Below the pieces are notes generated by a model. It was not told the DNA's origin and made no database searches. It saw only the letters and a program-made list of their open reading frames with translations. Below, piece by piece: positions 24,134 to 32,250 of a DNA stretch of 64,000 nt. Both the position numbers and the translations under genes were made by a program. Source of the stretch: WHSP01 sp040905505 (GTDB lineage: Bacteria > Gemmatimonadota > Gemmatimonadetes > Longimicrobiales > Longimicrobiaceae); contig JBBDRL010000109.1 in NCBI GenBank assembly GCA_040905505.1, positions 4,746 to 68,745 of the forward strand, in the 5' to 3' direction. The first letter of the stretch is position 1. The number at the start of each line of letters is the position of its first letter.

Positions 24134-26563
24134 ATGAAGACCAGAACTGAAGGCGCGGCGGCCTCCGGGGCTGACGCGGCGGTTGTGGCGAATGGGCGAG
24201 CGGACCGCCAGGTGAAGGTGACGATACCCGTGAGGGGGATGACGTGCGCCGCCTGCAGTTCTCGCGTCCAGCGTGCCCTCACCAGGACTCCCGGTGTCGG
24301 CGAGGCGGCGGTGAACCTGATGATGGGGAGCGCCGTCGTCACCTATGACGAGGGTGCGGTACAGCCGAACCAGTTGGTGTCGATCATCCAGGACACGGGC
24401 TACGAGGCCGGGCTGCCCCGGGTGGAGCAGAGTGCTTTCGAGGAGCAGGAGTCGCAGGACCGGACGCAGGAGGAGGAGTTCCGGTCATTCCGACGCAAGG
24501 CGATCATCAGTCTGATCGCGGCGGCCATCGGGATGATCATCTCCATGCCGGTCATGAGCGCGAGCGCCGCGGCCGGTCATGCGCTCGCCGGAGAGGGGCG
24601 GCCCGCCGATCCTTTCCTGACCTGGACGCACGGTGTGATCGACCCCTGGGTGCAGGGTCTGGTCCCGTGGCTGTACGGGATCGATCCGCAGATTCTCGTT
24701 TACCTCCTGCTGGCTCTCACGGTGCTCGTCATGAGCTGGGCGGGGCGGCATTTCTATACCCGCGCATGGGCTGCGTTCCGGCATCATGCGGCGGACATGA
24801 ACACACTCGTGGCCCTGGGGACGGGTGCCGCCTTTCTGTTCTCGCTGATCGCGACCTTCTTTCCGGAGGTCTTCGTCAGCAGGGGTCTCAATCCCGACGT
24901 CTACTACGAGGCGGTCCTCTTCATTATCGGGCTGATCCTGGTCGGCAACATGTTCGAGGCACGCGCCAAGCGTCAGACCTCGCGGGCGTTGCGCAAGCTG
25001 ATGGACCTGCGGCCGAGTATCGCCCGCGTCATTCGTAGCGACGTGGAGATGGACCTGCCGGTCGAGGAAGTCGTGGCGGACGACGTCGTCGTAGTGCGGC
25101 CTGGAGAGCGGATCCCGGTCGACGGCGAGGTGGTGTCAGGATCGTCCGCCGTGGACGAGTCGATGTTGACCGGCGAGAGTCTACCGGTCGAGAAGGGAGC
25201 GGGCGACCGGGTGATCGGCGGCACGATCAACCGCACGGGTGCTTTCCGCTACCGGGCGACCAATCTGGGCGCCGATAGCATGCTCGCGCAGATCGTGAAG
25301 CTCATGCGGGATGCACAGGGTTCGCGAGCCCCGATCCAGCGTCTCGTCGATCGGGTGACGGGAGTCTTCGTGCCGGTGGTGATCTCCCTCGCCATCGCGA
25401 CCTTCGCGGTCTGGTTCGTCGCGGCTGAGAGCGCGCCGCTCGTGCGGGCGTTCGCGGCGTCCATCGCCGTGCTGATCATCGCATGTCCCTGTGCGATGGG
25501 GCTCGCGGTCCCGACCGCGGTCATGGTGGCGACGGGGAAGGGGGCGGAAGCCGGCATTCTGATCAAGGGCGGTGAAGCGCTTCAGCGGGCTCGTGATGTC
25601 CAGATCGTCGTGCTCGACAAGACCGGTACGGTAACCGAGGGCCGACCGGCGCTGACCGACGTGCTGCCCGACCCGAACGCCGGGCTTACGGCCGAACGCC
25701 TGCTCGCCCTGGTCGCATCCCTCGAGGCCTGGTCCGAGCACCCACTGGCGGAGGCGATCGTTCGCCACGCCGACGAACTGGAATTGCCGCGGCTGCCTGT
25801 CGAAGATTTCGAATCGCGAACCGGGATGGGGGCGGTCGGGGTGGTCGATGGGGCCGCGCTCGCCGTCGGCAACGATCGCTTGATGGGCGATTACGCCATC
25901 GACGTCACTCCGCTCCAGGACGAGGTGACGCGCCTTTCCGAGCGCGGCCGCACGGCGATGTACGTCGCCGCCGACGGACGCCTGGCGGGCGTGCTCGCGG
26001 TGGCGGACCCGGTCAAGGAGACCTCGCGAGAGGCGATCCGGCGACTGCATGCGATGGGTCTGGACGTGGTAATGCTCACGGGCGACAACCGTAGAACTGC
26101 CGAGGCCGTCGCGCGAGAGGCGGGGATCGACCGTGTGGTAGCTGAGGTCCTCCCTGAAGGAAAGGTCGCGGAGATCCGTCGCTTGCAGTCGGAGGGCCGT
26201 GTGGTCGCCATGGTCGGCGACGGGATCAACGATGCACCGGCCCTGTCGCAGGCAGACGTGGGCATCGCCCTCGGTACCGGGACCGATATCGCCGCCGAGG
26301 CCGGCGACGTGGTTCTCATGCGCGGCGATCTGACAGGCGTCGCCTCCGCGATACGACTATCGCGCCGCACGTTGGGAACGATGAAGCAGAACCTCTTCTG
26401 GGCCTTCGTCTACAACACGCTGGGAATTCCGATCGCGGCCGGCGTCCTCTACCCGGCCTTCGGCATTCTGCTCAGCCCGGTCCTGGCCAGCGCCGCGATG
26501 GCGTTCAGCTCGGTCAGCGTGGTGACCAACAGCCTGCGGCTCCGAACCGTCCGCTTGAGCTGA
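24134..26563 (+). CDS. copA: Cu(I)-exporting P1B-type ATPase
   Basis: 809 aa. One N-terminal heavy-metal-binding domain with GMTCAAC (Cys38, Cys41); eight membrane helices; transmembrane Cys451-Pro-Cys in IIACPCAMGLA, the Cu(I) site; phosphorylated Asp495 in DKTGTVTEG; a conserved HP motif in SEHPLAEAI, and GDGINDAPAL. All features of CopA-type Cu(I) efflux pumps are intact. Second gene of the operon with cupredoxin and CsoR. Confidence 0.95.
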   Translation: MKTRTEGAAASGADAAVVANGRADRQVKVTIPVRGMTCAACSSRVQRALTRTPGVGEAAVNLMMGSAVVTYDEGAVQPNQLVSIIQDTGYEAGLPRVEQSAFEEQESQDRTQEEEFRSFRRKAIISLIAAAIGMIISMPVMSASAAAGHALAGEGRPADPFLTWTHGVIDPWVQGLVPWLYGIDPQILVYLLLALTVLVMSWAGRHFYTRAWAAFRHHAADMNTLVALGTGAAFLFSLIATFFPEVFVSRGLNPDVYYEAVLFIIGLILVGNMFEARAKRQTSRALRKLMDLRPSIARVIRSDVEMDLPVEEVVADDVVVVRPGERIPVDGEVVSGSSAVDESMLTGESLPVEKGAGDRVIGGTINRTGAFRYRATNLGADSMLAQIVKLMRDAQGSRAPIQRLVDRVTGVFVPVVISLAIATFAVWFVAAESAPLVRAFAASIAVLIIACPCAMGLAVPTAVMVATGKGAEAGILIKGGEALQRARDVQIVVLDKTGTVTEGRPALTDVLPDPNAGLTAERLLALVASLEAWSEHPLAEAIVRHADELELPRLPVEDFESRTGMGAVGVVDGAALAVGNDRLMGDYAIDVTPLQDEVTRLSERGRTAMYVAADGRLAGVLAVADPVKETSREAIRRLHAMGLDVVMLTGDNRRTAEAVAREAGIDRVVAEVLPEGKVAEIRRLQSEGRVVAMVGDGINDAPALSQADVGIALGTGTDIAAEAGDVVLMRGDLTGVASAIRLSRRTLGTMKQNLFWAFVYNTLGIPIAAGVLYPAFGILLSPVLASAAMAFSSVSVVTNSLRLRTVRLS

Positions 26564-26640
26564 GGTTCGGAAATCGGGAGCAGGCACGCCCCGCCGCGAA
26601 CAGAGTCCCTGATGCACCCGTACCGGACGTGTCCTGAAGA

Positions 26641-27033
26641 ATGGATCGAGAGGATCTGATGAGAACGGAAGATGAACAGGTGGAGCGAGGCACGGCGGGC
26701 ATCCCTCAACACGAGGGCGATGCGGGCGAAGATGAACACTGCGAGCGGCTCGCCGTCGGGGTCGATCCCGACGTCAAGGATCGTAATCTCAAGCGCCTGC
26801 GGCGCATCGAGGGCCAGGTCCGCGGTCTGCACCGGATGGTCGACGAGGAGCGCTACTGCGCCGACGTCCTGACGCAGATCTCATCCGTGCACCAGGCGTT
26901 GCGGAGCGTCGGCCGCGAGCTGGTCCGCAATCACCTCAAACATTGCGGAGCGACCGCGATACGGAGCGGCGGGGAGGACGCCGAGCAGATGTATGACGAG
27001 GTGGTCGACATGATGTTCAAGCACATCCGGTGA
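26641..27033 (+). CDS. csoR: Copper-sensing repressor CsoR
   Basis: 130 aa, DUF156 family. The Cu(I) site is intact: Cys73 in RYCADVL and, at the exact CsoR spacing, His98 and Cys102 in VRNHLKHC (25 and 29 residues later). The basic helix RNLKRLRRIEGQVRGLHRMV is the DNA-binding face. An acidic 40-residue N-terminal extension is unusual. Last gene of the copper operon; it should release the inverted repeat at 23656-23702 upon Cu(I) binding and so induce the pump and itself. Confidence 0.92.
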   Translation: MDREDLMRTEDEQVERGTAGIPQHEGDAGEDEHCERLAVGVDPDVKDRNLKRLRRIEGQVRGLHRMVDEERYCADVLTQISSVHQALRSVGRELVRNHLKHCGATAIRSGGEDAEQMYDEVVDMMFKHIR

Positions 27034-27069
27034 GCTGCTCCGGTCGCACCTCCTGCGGGCTTCGGGAAC

Positions 27070-27831
27070 CTACCAGTCAGCGCCCCCTATTGCGATCACC
27101 GGCGGCCACACCAGCGTATCCTGCCGCTCGGAGTAGTGGAGAAGCGGTGGACCGTCAGGAAGGGAGATCCGGTGAGCGGAGGCGACGGAGTTGGTCTCGA
27201 CGATGGCTTCGGCTCGCTGGAGCGGCCACGGCCGGTGATGGATCTCCCCCCGCAGTATCGTTCCATTCCGTAGTACGCTGTAGAGGGCGTAGCGCTCCGA
27301 CAGGAAGTGCTCGAGCGATCCCGCTTCCGCCTGGAATACGTCGCCTTCCGGTCGATAGCGCGCCATGAACTCTGCCCCCGTCGCATCCTGCCTTCGACTA
27401 CGGTATCGAACCCACCCGTCGGTGCCCGCTTCGACATGCATATCGGCCGTGTAGTAGGGCAGGCGATAGCCGATCCGCGCGCCCAGAACAGCCAGCCGAC
27501 TGCCGGCGTCGAGGCTGAAGAAGTGAATCCCCGGCTTGCCTTTGAACCGGACGTAGGTCCGCAGGTTCATCTCCGGGAATTCGGAGAGTCCAGGGACCGG
27601 CGGAAGGAAACGGGCGTGCAGGCCGGTGAGTCGAAACGGGGTCAGGCCCACCCAGGCGCTTCCCTCGAATTCCTCCAGCACCAGTTCCCGCGGTACGAGC
27701 GGACGCAGGGCGTCGGCGGGCACCGGCCAGTGGGCGAACAGCAGCTGCCGCCAGCTCTGGAACATGACCCACGGCGCCCGCGGTAGTGGCCAGGGCCGGT
27801 GAGACGTAGTCTCAAGGATTTCGTGAGACAT
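27070..27831 (-). CDS. YqjF/DUF2071 family protein
   Basis: 253 aa, soluble. The conserved DUF2071 pattern is visible: WPLPRAPWVMFQSWRQLLFAHWPVP at the start, LRPLVPRELVLEEFEGSAWVGLTPF, MNLRTYVRFKGKPGIHFFSLD and a C-terminal YSERQDTLVWPP. The family is widespread in bacteria and of unknown function; some members resemble acetoacetate decarboxylase-like folds. Convergent with the copper operon and 59 nt before the CNNM gene on the same strand. Confidence 0.8.
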   Translation of the reverse strand: MSHEILETTSHRPWPLPRAPWVMFQSWRQLLFAHWPVPADALRPLVPRELVLEEFEGSAWVGLTPFRLTGLHARFLPPVPGLSEFPEMNLRTYVRFKGKPGIHFFSLDAGSRLAVLGARIGYRLPYYTADMHVEAGTDGWVRYRSRRQDATGAEFMARYRPEGDVFQAEAGSLEHFLSERYALYSVLRNGTILRGEIHHRPWPLQRAEAIVETNSVASAHRISLPDGPPLLHYSERQDTLVWPPVIAIGGADW

Positions 27832-27890
27832 CTGGGTCGATGATGGGGTGTCGCATCACGCGCCCGGTCGGGCGCCGCGAAGGGCGTTGC

Positions 27891-29135
27891 CTACTCGTCC
27901 CCTGGCGGCTCGTTGCCGTCCGTGAGGGTGAGCGCGACGCGAGCGATGCGCCGTCCGTCCATCGAGATCACTCGCAATCTGCCGCCGGGAAACGCGACTT
28001 CGTCGCCGGCCTGCGCGATCCGCCCGAGCGCACCGAAAACGAAGCCGCCGACGGTGTCGAATACATCCTCTGGTAGTTCGAGATCGTAGCGATCGTTGAC
28101 GTCGGACAGCGGCACCCCACCAGAGATCCGGGTCTCGCCGCTCGCCTCTTCCTCGAATGGCAGCGGCTCGATCTCGTGCTCGTCCTGGATCTCGCCCACG
28201 ATCTCCTCGATGAGGTCCTCCAGCGTGACCAGACCCGCTGTCCCTCCGAACTCGTCCAGCACGATAGCCATCTTGATTCGCTCCTGCCGCATCTCTCGGA
28301 TCAGGTCCTCCGCCGACTTCGTCTCCGGTACGAACTGCGGCGGTCGCATGATCTCGCGAAGATTGCGCACCCCTTCCCGCTCTGCCCGCCATAGATCACG
28401 CGCCAGTACGATGCCGATCACCCGGTCCAGACTTCCTTCGAAGACCGGCAGCCGCAGATGACCACGGTCCAGCATGATGTCCTCCACTTCGGCGAGCGAC
28501 GCGTCGGCCGACGTCGCCACCACGGAGGTGCGGGGGGTCATCACGGTGCCGACGCGCACGTCCTCGAGATTCATGACGTTGCTCACCACCTGCCATTCGT
28601 CCTCGTCGATGGTTCCCTCCCGGCGCCCGATCTCCGCCATGACCTCCAGCTCCGATCGACTGACGGTGACCGTCGTCCCCCCGCCGCGCGTCAGCAATCG
28701 ATTGAATATGGCGAGCGGCACCAGCACCGGCTTCATCACCACGATCATCACCCGCAGGGTATGCGCGGTGAAGCTGGCGAGCCGCTTCCAGTACGTCGCG
28801 CCGAGCGTTTTGGGGATGATCTCCGAGAACAGTAGGATGGCCAGGGTCAGCAGTGCGGAGAAGAGGGCGACCCAGCGGCTGCCGAAGACCTGAAGGGCGA
28901 CCGCGCCACCCATGGAAGCGCCGACGGTGTGTGCGATGGTATTGAGCGTCAGAATGGCGGCGATCGGCTCTTCGATGTTCGTGCGCATCCGGCCGAGCAT
29001 CACGCCGACGGGGTCTCCGCGCTCCTGGAGTACGGCGATGTGTGAATGCGTGATCGAGAGCAGTACGGCTTCGAGCACCGAGCACAGAAAGGAAATCGCC
29101 AGCGCGAAGCCGACGACCAGAAAGAGAGTCGTCAT
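27891..29135 (-). CDS. CNNM/CorC-family transporter (hemolysin family)
   Basis: 414 aa. Three or four membrane helices form a DUF21/CNNM domain (about 1-180), with the conserved stretch EIIPKTLGATYWKRLA. Two CBS domains follow (about 195-320, with MTPRTSVVATSADASLAEV and LDEFGGTAGLVTLEDLIEEIVGEI), then a CorC_HlyC domain. Family members export or regulate Mg2+ and bind ATP-Mg in the CBS pair. The old 'hemolysin' name is misleading. Confidence 0.9.
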   Translation of the reverse strand: MTTLFLVVGFALAISFLCSVLEAVLLSITHSHIAVLQERGDPVGVMLGRMRTNIEEPIAAILTLNTIAHTVGASMGGAVALQVFGSRWVALFSALLTLAILLFSEIIPKTLGATYWKRLASFTAHTLRVMIVVMKPVLVPLAIFNRLLTRGGGTTVTVSRSELEVMAEIGRREGTIDEDEWQVVSNVMNLEDVRVGTVMTPRTSVVATSADASLAEVEDIMLDRGHLRLPVFEGSLDRVIGIVLARDLWRAEREGVRNLREIMRPPQFVPETKSAEDLIREMRQERIKMAIVLDEFGGTAGLVTLEDLIEEIVGEIQDEHEIEPLPFEEEASGETRISGGVPLSDVNDRYDLELPEDVFDTVGGFVFGALGRIAQAGDEVAFPGGRLRVISMDGRRIARVALTLTDGNEPPGDE

Positions 29136-29462
29136 CGTTGCCTGCGGCGGAGCTCGTGCAGCGCCGGACTGCCGCTGAAGAGTCGGCCTGAGCGGCTGAA
29201 TACACCAGCGGCAGGGGCGCGGTACGTTGCGCGAATCGCGGCTTCGCTTCTAGCTCCGGACCCGTGGCCCCACCCGACAAGGCTGGGCGCGGAGCACATC
29301 GGCCGTCTGGCCGGAGGTCGGAGCGAGCAGGACGGAGGTTTCTCGCTCACGGATCGAATATAACCTCGTTGGTAGACACCCTCAATCGGAGCACCCCGCA
29401 CCCCGGGGAGCATGCGCTTGCTGGATGCGCCGGCAAACAGACACCGGCAAACAGGCCCCTCC
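29136..29462. other. Intergenic, nothing recognised
   Basis: Between the divergent CNNM gene and the promoter at 29463 I see no convincing gene, repeat or RNA. It probably holds the CNNM promoter. Confidence 0.4.
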
Positions 29463-29490
29463 TTGACAAGGGAGCAACGGAACCTATAGC
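29463..29490 (+). promoter_or_regulatory. Promoter of the sulfite reductase/siroheme operon
   Basis: TTGACA (29463-29468) and TATAGC (29485-29490) with a 16-nt spacer. Transcription would begin near 29497, nearly 300 nt before the first gene. Confidence 0.72.
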
Positions 29491-29496
29491 ATTCCG

Positions 29497-29726
29497 TGAC
29501 TGCGATGTCGTGATAGCAGATTCATACGGTCCAGCGCAAACCAGATCCAGAAGTCGTGATTCACCCACGTAACCGCTCCTGTCGTTGTTGTGCGATGTCC
29601 GCCTGTCCCATGTGCCGGGACGGGGGGTGGAGCTTGTGCGCGGGTATACAGGGCGGTGAGATGTAACGCCTGATTCCAAGCTGGCTCTTCCACCCGGTCC
29701 GTCGGTATGCGGATCGGGCTTTTTTT
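29497..29726 (+). ncRNA. Structured 5' leader ending in a terminator (candidate attenuator/riboswitch)
   Basis: The leader holds several stems: CCTGTCCC with GGGACGGG (about 29602-29624) and CAGGGCG with CGCCTG (about 29649-29672), then the terminator at 29693-29726. I could not match it to SAM, cobalamin, TPP or other known classes by eye. Because transcription must pass a terminator to reach the genes, some signal should permit read-through; sulfate, cysteine, siroheme or SAM status are natural guesses. Boundaries are approximate. Confidence 0.5.
29693..29726 (+). terminator. Intrinsic terminator within the operon leader
   Basis: Stem CCCGGTCCG (29693-29701) with CGGATCGGG (29710-29718), one G-T pair, then CTTTTTTT. 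It lies 64 nt upstream of the sulfite reductase start. Confidence 0.8.
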
Positions 29727-29789
29727 GTGCCGTTTTCCAGGAAAATGCTTCCGGAAAGCGGGTTTTTACACCGACTTCGACACACTTGA

Positions 29790-31499
29790 GTGAATGGCAT
29801 GAGCACCATCATCGACGATATAGCCCTGAGCGAGGTCGAGAGGACGAAGCTGGAGAGCGGCGGCCTGCGCGGCTCTCTGCCCGACGAGCTGGAGAACGCA
29901 GTCAATCACCTTTCGGAGGACGCCAAGCAGCTTCTGAAATTCCACGGGTCTTACCAGCAGGAGGATCGTGATCAGCGCCGGGAGCGGAAGCGTGCGGGGC
30001 TCGAGCCGGCCTATAGTTTCATGATCCGCAGTAAGCTTCCCGGCGGTGTCGTCACGCCGGAGCAGTACATCCTCCACGACGACCTCGCGGACCGCTACGG
30101 TGACGGAACCCTACGCGTGACGACGCGCCAGGGATTTCAGCTCTACGGGGTGCTCAAAGGAGATCTTCGCTCGAGCATCCACGATCTGAACGAGGCGCTG
30201 GTTACGACCTTCGGCGCCTGTGGCGACGTCGTCCGCAACGTCTGCACCTGCCCGGCTCCATTGCCCGGCGGGCTGCGTCAGGAAGTGATCGAGCTCGCAC
30301 GGAGCGTCACGGACGAAACCCTGCCGCGTTCGACCGCCTACCACGATATCTGGGTCGAGGGCACCAAGGTGACGAGCGCAGTGGAAGCCGAGCCGGACCC
30401 GCTCTATGGTGAGCGATATCTCCCCCGGAAATTCAAGATCGCTTTCGCTTTCCCCGAGGATAACTGCACGGACGTCCACTCCAACGATCTCGGCTTCGTG
30501 GCGATTCAGCGCGACGGCCGTATCGAAGGCTTCAATGTGCTGGTCGGCGGCGGGATGGGCCAGACGCATGGCAAATCGGAGACGTTCCCACGTCTGGCCG
30601 ATCCGCTGGGCTACGTCGAGTCCGGTGAAGTCATCGAAGTGGCGAAAGCGGTGATCGCCGTCCAGAGGGATCACGGCAATCGCGAGAATCGCAAGCGAGC
30701 GCGGCTGAAATATCTCATCGACGAGCGAGGTGTCGAATGGTTCCGTGGCGCGGTGGAAGCGCAGCTCGGACGGCCGGTCGAGCCATCGGCTGCCGTCGAG
30801 GTCTCGGGCATCGAGGACCACCTCGGCTGGCATCGGCAGGATGACGGCCGGTTCTTTCTCGGGGTCTGGGTGGAGAACGGTCGTATCAAGGACTCCGGGA
30901 CGCTCAGATTGCGAACCGCTCTGCGTACGCTCGTCGATCGCTTTCGGCCCGACGTGCACCTGACGCTACAGCATAACGTCATTCTCGCGAACGTTCCCCC
31001 GGAGCACCGGCCGGAGGTCGACCGCATTCTCCTCGAGCACGGTGTCGTTCCGCCAGAGCATGTCGCCCTGGCGAGACGCTACGCAATGGCTTGCCCGGCG
31101 ATGCCCACATGCCCGCTGGCGTTGGCCGAGTCCGAACGCGTACTGCCGGAAGTCATCGACGAGCTCGAGGTCGCGTTGGCACGCCTCGGTCTCAACGGTG
31201 AGTCGCTGACGATCAGGATGACAGGGTGCCCCAATGGCTGCGCACGCCCGTACACCGCGGACCTTTCGTTCGTCGGCAGGTCCCTTGGTAAATACGTCGT
31301 CTACGTCGGCGGGAACATGGAAGGAACGCGGCTCGGCTCGATCTACGCCGACCTCGTTCCGCTCGACGATCTGGTCGAGACCGTGCGGCCCTTGTTCGAG
31401 CGCTTTGGAGCGGAACGGGAGGAGGCTGAGCGCTTCGGTGACTTCTGGGCGCGCATCGGCCTCGAGCCTTTGCCTTCGGCTGCGCGGCTGACCAGGTGA
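29790..31499 (+). CDS. cysI: Assimilatory sulfite reductase hemoprotein (CysI-like)
   Basis: 569 aa (an internal ATG at 29799 is an alternative start). The siroheme/4Fe-4S ligands are complete: Cys435-x5-Cys441 in ACPAMPTCPLALAESER and Cys480-x3-Cys484 in TGCPNGCARPY. The ferredoxin-like half domains are recognisable, including RVTTRQGFQLYGV and the CGDVVRNVCTCPAP segment. The ACPAxPTCPLALAESER signature fits sulfite rather than nitrite reductases. It reduces sulfite to sulfide. The electron donor gene (cysJ or a ferredoxin) is not in the window. Confidence 0.92.
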   Translation: MNGMSTIIDDIALSEVERTKLESGGLRGSLPDELENAVNHLSEDAKQLLKFHGSYQQEDRDQRRERKRAGLEPAYSFMIRSKLPGGVVTPEQYILHDDLADRYGDGTLRVTTRQGFQLYGVLKGDLRSSIHDLNEALVTTFGACGDVVRNVCTCPAPLPGGLRQEVIELARSVTDETLPRSTAYHDIWVEGTKVTSAVEAEPDPLYGERYLPRKFKIAFAFPEDNCTDVHSNDLGFVAIQRDGRIEGFNVLVGGGMGQTHGKSETFPRLADPLGYVESGEVIEVAKAVIAVQRDHGNRENRKRARLKYLIDERGVEWFRGAVEAQLGRPVEPSAAVEVSGIEDHLGWHRQDDGRFFLGVWVENGRIKDSGTLRLRTALRTLVDRFRPDVHLTLQHNVILANVPPEHRPEVDRILLEHGVVPPEHVALARRYAMACPAMPTCPLALAESERVLPEVIDELEVALARLGLNGESLTIRMTGCPNGCARPYTADLSFVGRSLGKYVVYVGGNMEGTRLGSIYADLVPLDDLVETVRPLFERFGAEREEAERFGDFWARIGLEPLPSAARLTR

Positions 31500-31506
31500 G
31501 GCGACT

Positions 31507-32244
31507 ATGATCGGCCACGCCAGGGGCCCCGCTTCGCAGGGGAGCGCCCCCGCCCCCGATGGGCGGCACGCCGCGAGTGCGGCGGCGCTGAACGCGAGAC
31601 TCGAGGGACGATCGCTGGAAGACGCGCTTGCGACGGCGGCAGAGGCTTTCGACGATGGTCGTCTGGCCGTGCTTTCGGCATTCGGACCGGGAAGTCTCGT
31701 TCTCATCCACGCCCTCCATGAGCTGAGCGTCCGGCTCCCGGTCCTGTTCATCGATACGCTGCATCACTTTCCGGAGACCCTGCAGCACGTCGAGCGTGTC
31801 CGCGACCGGTACGATCTCGACCTGCGGGTATTCCGCGCCTGCGACAGCCGGGCCGAGTTCGAGAATCACCACGGACCGCGGCTCTGGGAACGCGACCTCG
31901 ACCGCTACCACCAGATCTCCAAGGTCGAGCCATTCCGCCGCGCCATTGCAGACTTCGACGGATGGATCACCGGGCGTCGACGCGAACAGTCGGATTCGCG
32001 CGCCGACCTGCCACTGGCGAGCGGATCTCCACAGATCCGGGTCAACCCGCTCGCCCCGTGGACTCGGGCGGATGTCTGGCGGTTCATCCTCGCGCGCGGA
32101 GTTCCGTACAACCCGCTGCACGATTGCGGATATACGAGCATCGGTGATCAGCCGCTTACGTCGCCCGCTGCCGATGACGAGCCGGAGCGGGCGGGCCGTT
32201 GGCGCGGCTCGGACCGGAGCGAATGCGGCATTCATCTTCAGTAG
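31507..32244 (+). CDS. cysH: Phosphoadenylyl-sulfate (PAPS) reductase
   Basis: 245 aa. The P-loop-like segment SAFGPGSLVLIHAL and PVLFIDTLHHFPETLQ fit the adenylyl-sulfate reductase fold, and the catalytic Cys240 stands in the C-terminal ECGIHLQ motif. The CC/CxxC iron-sulfur ligands of APS reductases are missing (SIGDQPLT, and HQISKVEPF in place of the Cys pair), so this is the PAPS-specific, thioredoxin-dependent type. It feeds sulfite to CysI encoded seven nucleotides upstream. Confidence 0.9.
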   Translation: MIGHARGPASQGSAPAPDGRHAASAAALNARLEGRSLEDALATAAEAFDDGRLAVLSAFGPGSLVLIHALHELSVRLPVLFIDTLHHFPETLQHVERVRDRYDLDLRVFRACDSRAEFENHHGPRLWERDLDRYHQISKVEPFRRAIADFDGWITGRRREQSDSRADLPLASGSPQIRVNPLAPWTRADVWRFILARGVPYNPLHDCGYTSIGDQPLTSPAADDEPERAGRWRGSDRSECGIHLQ

Positions 32245-32250
32245 AGCATC

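Noticed and set aside
29497..29692. Known SAM or cobalamin riboswitch
   Set aside because: No conserved SAM-I/II core or B12 box could be found by eye; only the terminator is certain.
31507..32244. CysH as an APS reductase with a 4Fe-4S cluster
   Set aside because: The Cys pair and CxxC ligands are absent, which fits the PAPS-dependent type instead.
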